Positions 27,114 through 37,012 of a stretch of DNA of 64,000 nucleotides are shown in pieces. This DNA comes from Paenibacillus alvei DSM 29. Lineage in GTDB: Bacteria; Bacillota; Bacilli; Paenibacillales; Paenibacillaceae. The stretch spans positions 393,001 through 457,000 of the forward strand of contig NZ_AMBZ01000004.1 of the NCBI RefSeq assembly GCF_000293805.1. Direction: 5' to 3'. Under the pieces are notes generated by a model. It searched no databases. It was not told where the DNA came from and worked only from the letters and a program-made list of their open reading frames with translations. Each line of letters opens with the position of its first letter. The first letter of the stretch is position 1. The position numbers were made by a program, and so were the translations under genes.

Positions 27114-27455
27114 TCAAGTGAGGTGCGGCAGTTCATTCATAAATGATTCGAAAGCGATTTTCCAGCCTAGGCATTTCCTTAAAACTTGAATGCCATGCGT
27201 GTCTTCAAGCTTCTCATGGCAAGCAAATTTGATCAGGTGACCAAGTTGCCTTGAGTCTCTCGCTGATAGACTCGATTCTATTCATAGTCTGCTTATGGAA
27301 GGAAGAGGTGCAACTACGGCGTTCACATAGGCCAGTCGTGCTCTATCAGCTTTATACATATTGGACATTTGGTTGCGCTTCAACTCATGCGCTACACTTG
27401 AATGATGTCGCCCTAGTTCCTGAGCGATGATTCTTGTAGACCAACCTTACGCATG
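27114..27455 (-). pseudogene. IS30-family transposase relic, internally deleted
   Basis: Minus-strand translation shows the IS30 N-terminal HTH (R-I-I-A-Q-E-L-G-R-H-H-S-S-V-A-H-E-L-K-R-N), then after a break I-S-E-R-L-K-A-T-W-S-P-D-Q-I, then the C-terminal block R-K-C-L-G-W-K-I-A-F-E-S-F-M-N-E-L-P-H-L-T with its stop at 27114-27116. The catalytic DDE core is missing and the parts are in different frames, so this is a dead remnant. Lies immediately upstream of the NRPS genes. Confidence 0.75.
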
Positions 27456-27489
27456 TTCTAAAAAACAACGAGAGGGGAATAAATAACGA

Positions 27490-30075
27490 ATGGTACCTGC
27501 CAATATACAAGTCAGGAGCCTAATTGATGCTTTAAGGGAAAACAGATTTGATTCATTTGATAAGGAAATGATCCATAACATTCGTTTTAGAAAGAAAACG
27601 GTCAGGTCAGCAACTGAATTTGTTCACGGACACCAACTGTGCATGTCTTCTTTTCTGCTTTCGATATGGTCCGTACTGTTATCGTCTTACGCTGAACAAT
27701 ATGAAATTTCCGTTTTGTTTTCGACAAGTTCACAAGACGACGAAGATACATGTTGCAATGCCCATCCGCTAGATATATCTATTCAAAAAGAGGATAACCT
27801 TTTCTGTCTGGTGAACAAGGTAAAGCTTCAGTTGGACGAATGTTTCGGCAGAACACGGAGCGAGGAACGAGAGACAGCTCGGAAGGTAAGCGGGAAATGG
27901 ACACATACGGAGCTGCAGGATTCTATTACCGTCGGTATTATAGAATCGAATGGAGGGTACTTGCAGCCGTACATAAATATAAAGGTTCATTCGAGAGTGG
28001 AACAGCAGGGCATCACTTTCTGTTATCGCTATACCCGCGATGAATTGGAATGCATGATACGATACGATGGCAGGAGATATGGCAAAGCGCAGATTAATAG
28101 GCTGGGCGGGCATTTTCAAGCATTATTGTCAAACGCGTTGAATGCTCCGAAGAAACCGGTTCTCTTTCACCCCATACTGACCCTAAAGGAATGGAAGCAG
28201 TTCGTCCGATGGAACGATACGGATAGGGACTATTCATCCCATAGTACCGTATTTCAATTGGTAGAAGAACAGACTTCCGAGACGCCCGAAGCGGTCGCAT
28301 TGGAATTCGGCAAACAGAAGCTTACCTATTGCGAATTGAATTGCCGGGCTAATCGAATTGGCAGTTTCATTCTTGACGTATACCGAAAAAAACACAACGC
28401 ACCTCTTCCGTTAGGGACTTTGGTCGCTATCGTTATGGATAGAAGCGCGGATGTGATACCGGCCATGCTGGGAGTCATGAAAACGGGAGGAGCTTACCTT
28501 CCGATCGATCCGCAATATCCCGAAGAACGGATCCGATTTATTTTGAAAGATGCTCAAATAAACTTCATCATGACAAATAACAAGTCGATTGAAAAACTCA
28601 AACCGATAATCGCACAACTCGGCATCGATGAGCAGTTGCTTATTTGTGTCGAGGATGGTTTTACGTCTCCTTACAGTCATTCCGATAATCTAAACATACG
28701 GGTCAAGCCGAGCGATCTCGCTTACGTTATTTACACTTCCGGCTCTACCGGAAAACCGAAGGGTGTGCTCATTGAACACGCTGGACTTGTGGCGCTGATC
28801 CCTTACCTGGTCGACAAATTCGGCATTTCGCCCCAAACAAGAGTCATGCAATTTGCTTCCATCAGTTTTGATGCTTCCGTGTATGAATGGATTGGTACGC
28901 TTACAGTAGGAGGAACGCTTGTTGTTCTATCCGAAGATGATCTGCCTCCCTATGCCGACGTTTCAGATGTTCTCGAGGAAAAAAATATTCACGTTGCGAT
29001 GCTTCCGCCTTCCGTCTTGCGAACGATGGGGGAGAGGGAGTTGCCCGTTTTGCGTACGATCGTGTCGGGCGGGGAGGTCTGTACACCCGACCTTGTAAAG
29101 GCTTGGGGGAGACGACGCCTGTTCCTGAACGCGTATGGTCCGACAGAAGTGACAGTTATGTGTTCCGCTGCCCCATGCAGTCCGGGAAGGGAGATAACGA
29201 TCGGCAAGCCTGTATATAATAAGCGGCTCTATGTGCTGAACCCGTTTGGGAACCCTGTCCCGATAGGAGTTCCGGGAGAACTGTGGGTAGGTGGAATCGG
29301 ACTTGCAAGAGGGTACTTGAACCGTGAGGAATTGACGAAAAAATGTTTTGTAAACAAGGAGATTTTGATAGGTGGCGAATTTCCTCTTCATACGGAAAGG
29401 TTGTACAGAACAGGGGATATCGTGAAATGGACTCCAAAGGGGGATTTGGTATTTCTAGGCCGTTGCGATAATCAGGTGAAGATTAGAGGTTTTCGCATAG
29501 AACTAGGGGAGATTGAACATCAGCTCCGCCAGTATCCCGGCATCGGCCATTGCATCGTTCAAGCATGGCAGGATGAGCATTCTCCAAAACTAGCTGCGTA
29601 CTTTACCTCCGACATGGCGATAGAAGACGCTAGTTTGATGCAGCATTTGGCGTCTAAGCTACCATCTTATATGGTTCCTTCTTATTTCTGTAGATTGAAA
29701 GCGTTTCCGTTGAATGCAAACGGTAAAGTGGATCGCGCTTCTCTCCCGCATCCGAGCACGGTTTGGAACGATTCAATTGAGGCGTCAGTTGACGAAAGCG
29801 AAGACGAAATGGAAGCGAAACTGCTTCGAATATGGCGCTATTTGCTGAAGCGGGCCAATGTTGGCATCAATGATCATTTTTATTCCGTAGGAGGAGACTC
29901 AATCCTTGCCATTCAGATTGTATCCATGGCCCGAGATGAAGGGATTATCATAACACCTAGGAAAGTTGCGGATCATCCGACGGTGAAAGATTTGTCAACA
30001 GTTGCCTTGTGGGCAAATGCGAAAGAAAAAATAAAAGCGTTAGCGATGACACGCTTGATGAGGATTTCGGACTGA
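27490..30075 (+). CDS. Non-ribosomal peptide synthetase, module 1 (partial C - A - PCP)
   Basis: 861 residues; SD GAGAGGGG 12 nt before ATG 27490. Residues 1-245 look like the C-terminal half of a condensation domain and lack H-H-x3-D-G. The adenylation domain spans about 255-770: A3 Y-T-S-G-S-T-G-K-P-K-G (about 415), A5 N-A-Y-G-P-T-E, A7 Y-R-T-G-D, A8 I-R-G-F-R-I-E-L-G-E-I, A10 N-G-K-V-D-R. The carrier domain has G-G-D-S-I at about 801 for the phosphopantetheine arm. Manual Stachelhaus code D-A-Y-M-V-G-A-V-M-K suggests a hydrophobic residue, perhaps Leu-like. The frame breaks just after the PCP; one extra A in the A6 run at 30026-30031 would fuse it to the next gene as a 2831-residue protein. 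Confidence 0.9.
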   Translation: MVPANIQVRSLIDALRENRFDSFDKEMIHNIRFRKKTVRSATEFVHGHQLCMSSFLLSIWSVLLSSYAEQYEISVLFSTSSQDDEDTCCNAHPLDISIQKEDNLFCLVNKVKLQLDECFGRTRSEERETARKVSGKWTHTELQDSITVGIIESNGGYLQPYINIKVHSRVEQQGITFCYRYTRDELECMIRYDGRRYGKAQINRLGGHFQALLSNALNAPKKPVLFHPILTLKEWKQFVRWNDTDRDYSSHSTVFQLVEEQTSETPEAVALEFGKQKLTYCELNCRANRIGSFILDVYRKKHNAPLPLGTLVAIVMDRSADVIPAMLGVMKTGGAYLPIDPQYPEERIRFILKDAQINFIMTNNKSIEKLKPIIAQLGIDEQLLICVEDGFTSPYSHSDNLNIRVKPSDLAYVIYTSGSTGKPKGVLIEHAGLVALIPYLVDKFGISPQTRVMQFASISFDASVYEWIGTLTVGGTLVVLSEDDLPPYADVSDVLEEKNIHVAMLPPSVLRTMGERELPVLRTIVSGGEVCTPDLVKAWGRRRLFLNAYGPTEVTVMCSAAPCSPGREITIGKPVYNKRLYVLNPFGNPVPIGVPGELWVGGIGLARGYLNREELTKKCFVNKEILIGGEFPLHTERLYRTGDIVKWTPKGDLVFLGRCDNQVKIRGFRIELGEIEHQLRQYPGIGHCIVQAWQDEHSPKLAAYFTSDMAIEDASLMQHLASKLPSYMVPSYFCRLKAFPLNANGKVDRASLPHPSTVWNDSIEASVDESEDEMEAKLLRIWRYLLKRANVGINDHFYSVGGDSILAIQIVSMARDEGIIITPRKVADHPTVKDLSTVALWANAKEKIKALAMTRLMRISD

Positions 30076-33000
30076 GTCCGATCCAATGTTGGTTTTTCGA
30101 GCAGCAGTTTGAAGAACCGCATTATTTCAACCAGTCTCAAATGGTTTTGCTTAACCATTGCGATTGTAACCAACTTACGTCAGCTATAAATAAGTTAGTT
30201 CATTTGCACCCAGAGCTTACGTTGGCAGTCGAACAAAATGGCGATGTGTATAAGCAGCGTTATCGCAAGGATGCTGACGTGAAAATTTCCACTTATACGA
30301 TTCAGCAAGCAGAACGTTCAGAACATGAAATATCGGTGATCTGTGCGAAGTGGCATGGGCAACTGAACTATGAAACGGGAGTGATGATGCGGGTAGGTGT
30401 TATCGAGGGGCATCCCGACGGAAAAATACGTCTCTTTATAACAATTCATCATCTTGTTATTGATGGCGTCTCCTGGAGAATTTTGCTTGATGAACTTTAT
30501 CATTTGTACAGAGGAGGGGAACTTCCCCCGGTTCCGGCTTCATTTAACAAATGGCAGGCTATGTTGATGGATTATGCAGCAAATAAGGGGACCGTCGACC
30601 ACGTGAGCCATTGGATCGAAGTAAAGAAACGATCCGCCGGATTTTCGTTGCCTGTGGATCATTGCAAAGATAGCTTAATCAATGTTGAATCCGGGGTGCT
30701 TCTCTCAACGCTGTCGTTCATTGATACGGAGCGACTACTGAAACAATGCGCCCATGCTTATCGTACGCAAATTAACGATTTGTTGCTTGCCGCCTGGTCA
30801 TTGACATTGTCTGCATGGTCCGGACAAGATATGGTTTCTTTCCAATTGGAGGGCCATGGACGCGAACAATGTGTATCAGACATGGATTTGACCAGAACGA
30901 TCGGATGGTTTACCTCTTTGTTTCCTGTATGCATCCACGTGGCGCCTGACGATGCTTTAGGCGAAACGATTAAGTCTGTTAAGGAACAATTGCGGAGCAT
31001 CCCTCATCATGGAATTTCCTATGGAATTTTACGATATTGCCATCCAGATCAGGCCATTCGAGCGTCGCTGACGGATCCCGAACCTCAAGCGCTGTTCAAC
31101 TATTTGGGCCAGTTTGGCCATGCCGAGTCAGAGGAGGAGAGTGAGTGGCTGTACTTCACGCAGGATACGGCACAAGATTATAGTTCGCCGCGAAATCGCG
31201 GAACAAGCCTGCTGGAGCTAAACTGTTCCATTGTTCATGGGGAACTTCATCTGTTCATGAAATATAGCAAGCGTCATTACGAGGAATCGACAATCGTTCA
31301 AGTCATGGAAATATTCACATCGCGATTGCTTTCTATTATTGATCATTGCGTTTATAAGGAATGGGGGGAGTTTACGCCAAGCGATTTTCCGATGGTTTCC
31401 CTACAGCAACATGCTCTTGACAATATTGCAAACACATACCATCCACAATGCGGTTTGGAAAAGATCTTGCCGCTTAGTCCATTGCAGGAGGGCCTTCTTT
31501 TTCATTATTTAGAGAACCCTGCATCTGATCAATACCATGTACAAATGGTTTGGAATTATGAAGGAAGGCTAAATACCACCTACTACAAGGAGGCATGGCA
31601 ACGCATCATTACCGAAAATGATTGTTTGCGGACATGTTTTGTTTGGGAGTCGATAGACAAGCCGGTACAATGTGTGGTTCAAAAAATGGAAATGGATTGG
31701 ACATTGCTTGAGATTGACTCGCAATCCCCTGTTCAACAGAAAGAGTTCGTCGAACGACAGATTACGCTGGATCGAGCTCGCCGCTTCGATTTGAGTCGGC
31801 CTTCCCATCGCCTTATGTTAATTCAGAGGTCATCAGAGGAATGGACGGTTGTTTGGAGTTATCATCACATACTTTTGGATGGATGGAGTCTTCCGCTGTT
31901 GCTTAATCGGATTCATGAAATTTATTCTTGCAGGCTTGAATTCATGAAGCCGCAGCGCAACTCTTTGCTTTCTTTTGAAGGTTATATCCGATGGCTTATA
32001 GAGAAGGAAAGGACGGAATCCGAGTCATTTTGGAAAGCGTATTTGGAGGAAGTTACTGAACCTACCTTGCTTCCTATGGACATAAGCGGTCCGCGATTCG
32101 AAGCTCATCGGGCAATCCGTAGACAGCAAATCGAAATACTTCATTTGGATTCAACCTTTACAGGACGAGTGGCGAATTTTGTGAAAACGATGAAAATTTC
32201 ACTAAACACTTTGGTGCAATTCGCTTGGGGCAAAGTACTTCAAGTGTATCATGATGCGGATACCACCGTATTCGGCATGGTTGTGTCCGGCAGAGGATCG
32301 GATCTGGCGAAAGCGGATCGAATCACAGGGCTGCTCATTAATACGCTCCCTTTGGTCATGCGCTGGAATACGGATCAAACGATTGCCGATTATGTACAAG
32401 AGCTTCATCGAACCATTCTGAAGCTGAACGATTACTGTTGCGTTGGTATAAACGAGCTGCAGGAATGGAGCCCGATTCAAGGTAATGCGCTGTTCCATAG
32501 CATCGTGGCATTTGAAAATTATTTGAATGATTATCGTCAGCCTGCAAACGGCTTGATAATGTCGGCGATCGAGGAAAGAGAGAAAACAAATTACCCGCTA
32601 ACAATCACGATCGCAAACGTGGGAGAGCAAATCGAAGTCAAGTTCATGTATGATGTTGAAAGGCTTGATGAGGACGCGATTCGTCGTTTGGCAGGAAATC
32701 TGCGAAACGTCATGGATATTGCTGTGCAATATCCGGATCGTTTGATTGGCGATGTAAATTTACTGTCCGAAGAGGAATATGTACGAATCGTATACGATTG
32801 GAACCGTACTTTTACAGAGTATCCAAACGAGAGCTCTGTTCCCGAACTGTTCAGCGAGCAGGTTATGATTAGACATTCCCAACCGGCAGTGATTACCCAT
32901 GACAGCATCCTATCTTACGGCAGCTTAGACCGATTGTCTTGGTATGTTGCGAGCTTGCTCGAAGAACAAAAGCCGACGCGCGGAAAGCTTATCGGCGTAT

Positions 33001-35984
33001 GCTTCCCTCGTTCTCTTGAATTTATTGTTTCCATACTAGGGGTTTTGAAGGCGGGATGCGCGTACGTCCCAATTGATCCTGATTCCCCAAGGGAAAGGAT
33101 GAACGATATTATCCAAGATGCAGAACTGGAAACGATAATCACTTCGCGGAGCGATGCTGCTAATATCCTGGAAATCAGCCGAGGAACCCGGCTACATCTG
33201 ATTTACCTCGACGATTGCGATGCGATTCCGACAGTCCGTTATCCAGAGAAGGAAGCCGTAGCTTCGGCAGCTTCCGACCTTGCTTATCTCATGTATACCT
33301 CTGGTTCGACGGGGAAACCGAAAGGCGTAATGATCGATCACCGGAGCATCGTTCGTCTAGTCAAAAACGTCGGTTATTTCCCGTTTTCCCCAGATATGAA
33401 TTTATTGTATACGGGTTCACCCGTATTTGACGCTTCTACGTTCGAAATCTGGGGAACGCTGCTAAACGGGGGACGTCTGCACGTTGTTTCAAAAGACGAC
33501 CTTTTGAATATTCGACTAGTAGAGACGCGAATGGAATCGTGGAGCATAAACACCTTATGGCTTACCAGCGCGTTATGCAATCAATGGATTGAAGAAAGCA
33601 TATCGATGTTTAGCGGATTATCATGGCTGCTGGTTGGTGGAGAAATATTATCGCCAAAGGCCATTAATCGCATTCGTCAAGCTTGTCCAGCTATTACGAT
33701 TCTGAACATGTACGGCCCGACGGAGAACACCACGTTCTCTACGAGCTATACGATCGAGCGACACTTTGAACGAGATATTCCCATCGGCAAACCGATCAGC
33801 AATTCCACCTGTTATATTCTGGATAAACAAGGTCGTGTTCAGCCTGTTGGGGCGATCGGAGAGATCTACGTCGGAGGGGATGGTGTATCGAGGGGGTATT
33901 GGAAGAACGATCAATTGACGCGAAATGCATTCTTCACTAATCCGTATGCTTCCGCCGAAGATCGCAAGAGAGAAAGAAACATGGTTCTTTATCGGACAGG
34001 GGATCGCGCAAGATGGCTTGCGGACGGGAACATCGAATATATAGGACGGATCGATGAGCAGATAAAACTACACGGCAATCGAATTGAACTCGGAGAAATC
34101 CAGCATCGTCTTAGCTCTCATTCCCGCGTGAAAGAATGTCTGGTGGTCGTCCGAGAAATTCAAGGGGAACGGCGGTTGATTGCTTATTATACCTCAGAAA
34201 CGGAGGAGCAGGAAGAACATCTGCGAGCCTTTATGGCTGAGGTTCTTCCTTCGTATATGCTTCCTTACAGGTTCGCGCGACTAGATTCGTTTCCGTTGAC
34301 ACTTAATGGGAAGATCGACCGAAAGAGGCTTCCGTTGCCGGAAGTTCGACGAGTTGCAAATGCAGGCAATTCCTACTGCAACACCGAAATGGAACACAAG
34401 CTGGAACTGATCTGGCGTTCCGTTCTTAAGCTCGATCATATCGGCAAGAATGAAGATTTTCATGCATTGGGAGGACATTCCCTCCATGCGCTGCGCATAG
34501 CCAGTATTTTGCAAAAGAGCGGTTATCCCGTTACGGTCAACCAAATATTTAGAGAACAAACGATCGAACGTTTAGCTCAATTTCTGAACGGAATGATTCC
34601 GGATACGGCGGCAATCGAGGTTCAAGAGCAAGCGCAAAACTCATTGTGGGTGGAGTATCCCGACAACGGGTTCCCGCTGTCGGCGGTACAAAGGAGGTTT
34701 ATCAAAAGAGATTTGCAAAACCGCAATATGTTCAATGTTCCTTACTTGGCCTTGCTCAAGCGACAAACTTCGAAGCAGGCGGTAAGTCGAGCGATACGAA
34801 CCCTAGCCGATCGGCATGCGGCATTACGATTGACTTTTGCCAAACTGGATAACGGAGAATGGTATCAATACGAGCAGGGAATCGAAACGGATCAGATTTT
34901 TACTTATGTAGATTTGCGAGAGACTCCCGAAGTGCACGACATCTTCATCTCAGATTACAGCTCGAACCTTCAGTATGGCTTTGACATTGAAAATGGGCCT
35001 TTGTGGAAAGTGGTATTGTTTGATCACTATGACGGTAGTCGCCAAGTTTTGCTGCTTTTGTTCCATCATTTGATTTTTGACGGCATGTCAATGAACATCT
35101 TCTTGGATGATTTAAGGAATCTCCTTCTATTAGACGTCGTTGCTGAAGAGGAGGCGAGCCAGGAACATGGAAGCAGTTACCGGGATTGGTGTCAGGCATT
35201 GACGCAATACGTGGCCAACGGCTTACCACTTGCGGCGACGGAGTATTGGAGTAACGTGACCACGGGTGGGAAATCGTTGCAAGTCGACAAGGAAACGGAG
35301 GAAAGGCCAGTTCATCGTCAAATGGCGACCAAAGCGTATGATTTACTTGAAGGATCGGAGCGGGTAAGCAGATTAAAAGCGATAGCCGGGCATTGGAAAA
35401 CGACCCCGCTTTGCGTCTTATTGACGGCATTGTCCCGGGCTTGTTTTGACTTAAAAGGACAATCGGATTTGCTGCTGCATTTGATGTCTTATCAGCGGGA
35501 GTCCTTTTTACCCAACATCTCGATTTTCCGGACGATCGGCTTTTTTGCCGGGGCATATCCTGTGCGGATCCGCCTCCAGAACCAAGAGCTTAGAGGGGAT
35601 ATTGAATTGGATCTGAAGCAGGTCAAGCAGACGTTAAGCGATATTCCACGTGAAGGCATGGATTATTTTGCTATGCGATATGTTCTGCCAGATTTGCATA
35701 ACGGAGTGGGACCGCTTATTGATGGAAGCCACATGTTGTTTCACTACCAATCCGAGGAAACGGCTTGGCAAGCCGATAATCTCTATGAACCATTATCCAT
35801 TCCTTTTGGAAACACGAATGCGTCGAATAACCCTTCTGCCTACTGGCTAAATATGACGGCTTGCATAAAGAAGGACAAATTATGCCTGACCTGTTATTAT
35901 AGCTCACTACATTACAACGAACAGACCATTGACCGACTGGCACATCTTTTTTCCTATCATCTGCGCGATTGCATGCAATTGTAG
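30009..35984 (+). CDS. Non-ribosomal peptide synthetase, E - C - A - PCP - C
   Basis: 1991 codons, but the nominal GTG at 30009 has no SD and the frame overlaps the previous gene by 67 bp; this is probably the second half of one protein. Domains: epimerisation (about 18-450; H-H-L-V-I-D-G-V-S-W, E-G-H-G-R-E, R-T-I-G-W-F-T), condensation (about 480-900; H-H-I-L-L-D-G-W-S), adenylation (about 945-1440; code D-A-F-W-L-G-M-T-F-K, close to valine codes), carrier (L-G-G-H-S-L about 1487), and a second condensation domain (about 1550-1985; H-H-L-I-F-D-G-M-S). No thioesterase or reductase at the C-terminus. The E domain should convert residue 1 to the D form before condensation with residue 2. Confidence 0.9.
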   Translation: MGKCERKNKSVSDDTLDEDFGLSPIQCWFFEQQFEEPHYFNQSQMVLLNHCDCNQLTSAINKLVHLHPELTLAVEQNGDVYKQRYRKDADVKISTYTIQQAERSEHEISVICAKWHGQLNYETGVMMRVGVIEGHPDGKIRLFITIHHLVIDGVSWRILLDELYHLYRGGELPPVPASFNKWQAMLMDYAANKGTVDHVSHWIEVKKRSAGFSLPVDHCKDSLINVESGVLLSTLSFIDTERLLKQCAHAYRTQINDLLLAAWSLTLSAWSGQDMVSFQLEGHGREQCVSDMDLTRTIGWFTSLFPVCIHVAPDDALGETIKSVKEQLRSIPHHGISYGILRYCHPDQAIRASLTDPEPQALFNYLGQFGHAESEEESEWLYFTQDTAQDYSSPRNRGTSLLELNCSIVHGELHLFMKYSKRHYEESTIVQVMEIFTSRLLSIIDHCVYKEWGEFTPSDFPMVSLQQHALDNIANTYHPQCGLEKILPLSPLQEGLLFHYLENPASDQYHVQMVWNYEGRLNTTYYKEAWQRIITENDCLRTCFVWESIDKPVQCVVQKMEMDWTLLEIDSQSPVQQKEFVERQITLDRARRFDLSRPSHRLMLIQRSSEEWTVVWSYHHILLDGWSLPLLLNRIHEIYSCRLEFMKPQRNSLLSFEGYIRWLIEKERTESESFWKAYLEEVTEPTLLPMDISGPRFEAHRAIRRQQIEILHLDSTFTGRVANFVKTMKISLNTLVQFAWGKVLQVYHDADTTVFGMVVSGRGSDLAKADRITGLLINTLPLVMRWNTDQTIADYVQELHRTILKLNDYCCVGINELQEWSPIQGNALFHSIVAFENYLNDYRQPANGLIMSAIEEREKTNYPLTITIANVGEQIEVKFMYDVERLDEDAIRRLAGNLRNVMDIAVQYPDRLIGDVNLLSEEEYVRIVYDWNRTFTEYPNESSVPELFSEQVMIRHSQPAVITHDSILSYGSLDRLSWYVASLLEEQKPTRGKLIGVCFPRSLEFIVSILGVLKAGCAYVPIDPDSPRERMNDIIQDAELETIITSRSDAANILEISRGTRLHLIYLDDCDAIPTVRYPEKEAVASAASDLAYLMYTSGSTGKPKGVMIDHRSIVRLVKNVGYFPFSPDMNLLYTGSPVFDASTFEIWGTLLNGGRLHVVSKDDLLNIRLVETRMESWSINTLWLTSALCNQWIEESISMFSGLSWLLVGGEILSPKAINRIRQACPAITILNMYGPTENTTFSTSYTIERHFERDIPIGKPISNSTCYILDKQGRVQPVGAIGEIYVGGDGVSRGYWKNDQLTRNAFFTNPYASAEDRKRERNMVLYRTGDRARWLADGNIEYIGRIDEQIKLHGNRIELGEIQHRLSSHSRVKECLVVVREIQGERRLIAYYTSETEEQEEHLRAFMAEVLPSYMLPYRFARLDSFPLTLNGKIDRKRLPLPEVRRVANAGNSYCNTEMEHKLELIWRSVLKLDHIGKNEDFHALGGHSLHALRIASILQKSGYPVTVNQIFREQTIERLAQFLNGMIPDTAAIEVQEQAQNSLWVEYPDNGFPLSAVQRRFIKRDLQNRNMFNVPYLALLKRQTSKQAVSRAIRTLADRHAALRLTFAKLDNGEWYQYEQGIETDQIFTYVDLRETPEVHDIFISDYSSNLQYGFDIENGPLWKVVLFDHYDGSRQVLLLLFHHLIFDGMSMNIFLDDLRNLLLLDVVAEEEASQEHGSSYRDWCQALTQYVANGLPLAATEYWSNVTTGGKSLQVDKETEERPVHRQMATKAYDLLEGSERVSRLKAIAGHWKTTPLCVLLTALSRACFDLKGQSDLLLHLMSYQRESFLPNISIFRTIGFFAGAYPVRIRLQNQELRGDIELDLKQVKQTLSDIPREGMDYFAMRYVLPDLHNGVGPLIDGSHMLFHYQSEETAWQADNLYEPLSIPFGNTNASNNPSAYWLNMTACIKKDKLCLTCYYSSLHYNEQTIDRLAHLFSYHLRDCMQL

Positions 35985-36024
35985 ACACGAACGACTACAG
36001 CGAGAGGAGATTGAGATTTCGATC

Positions 36025-36903
36025 ATGAAAATCTATGAATTTTGCCCTTTTTTTAACGAAAACCGTGTGGCGGAAATCAAAGTAAACGAAGATGCCCGCT
36101 GGATTGATGAGCTCCATGTAATCGAGGCGAACAAAACATTCAGTTATGCGGTCAAACCTCAAAATTTCAATCCGTCTTATATCGGTTCGAAGGTAATTTA
36201 TCATCCGCTCCATGCCGACAACGTGTTTCGCCAACCGGAGCGACACCAATTGTATTTCAATCCCGAAACCTGTCAATCCGCTAATTTTGACCGGTGGTAT
36301 TGGCGTTTGCTTAGCTATAATAGTGCGTTTCATAACGAAGCCTATCAAAGAAGTAAATGCTCTGACATTTTGCGAGAGCGGGTAGAGGATGAAGATGTGA
36401 TTATTTTGGCCGACTTCGACGAGATTATCGACAGTCGCATGGCAGATCGGATCGTTACTGAAGTGAAGAGGCGTCAAGTTATTACCGTTAAGATGCACTA
36501 TTCCGTCTTTTTCCTTAATTTATTCTGCCGATCGAATCATGGCGCTCCGCATTGGAGCTATCGCGTCTTTGCGATGACCGGCCGCTTTTTCAGAAGCATG
36601 CCTTTTTCGGCGGATTACCTGAGGAAGAAGGGGATTGCCGAAGGATTGTATCAAGATATTTACTGTTTGGAGGAACCGGTTGGATTTCATCATTCCTGGC
36701 TCGAATATCCTAAAACGGCGCTTCCCAAGCTCCAAGCTTTCGCAGCTAACGTGAAGGACAAAAGCATTGTGAGCGAGGAATATATTAAAAAGTGTCTGGA
36801 TGATAAAAAGTTGTATTATCTTGACTCTGAACTCTATGTCGATAACGATAAAACGTTTTTGGCTGCCCTTCAAGATGTTCAAACGGAAGATCTTTGGTAT
36901 TAA
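36025..36903 (+). CDS. GT17-family glycosyltransferase
   Basis: 292 residues from ATG 36025. Matches the GT17 (beta-1,4-N-acetylglucosaminyltransferase-like) pattern: F-C-P-F-F-N-E at the start, V-I-E-A-N-K-T-F-S, then V-I-I-L-A-D-F-D-E-I with the D-x-D metal motif at about residues 130-140, and H-H-S-W-L-E-Y near 230. It begins 40 nt after the NRPS stop on the same strand with no terminator between, so it is likely cotranscribed and may glycosylate the peptide or an unrelated acceptor. The family match is by motif; sugar and acceptor are unknown. Confidence 0.75.
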   Translation: MKIYEFCPFFNENRVAEIKVNEDARWIDELHVIEANKTFSYAVKPQNFNPSYIGSKVIYHPLHADNVFRQPERHQLYFNPETCQSANFDRWYWRLLSYNSAFHNEAYQRSKCSDILRERVEDEDVIILADFDEIIDSRMADRIVTEVKRRQVITVKMHYSVFFLNLFCRSNHGAPHWSYRVFAMTGRFFRSMPFSADYLRKKGIAEGLYQDIYCLEEPVGFHHSWLEYPKTALPKLQAFAANVKDKSIVSEEYIKKCLDDKKLYYLDSELYVDNDKTFLAALQDVQTEDLWY

Positions 36904-37012
36904 AGCTAGCGGGATTCGGGTAGGAGTTGTCTCTATGTTCCTTGCTTAAAGAACAGGTAGGGGGACGGGGAAAATAAACAACTCTATAAGCAGGGGGATG
37001 CAGGCGGGACTA

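Noticed and set aside
3591..30031. Programmed -1 ribosomal frameshifting at the A-runs in yqeG, NRPS, hrcA and dnaK
   Set aside because: The runs are only five or six A, no canonical slippery heptamer or downstream structure stands out, and these families do not use frameshifting. Missing bases explain all four cases more simply.
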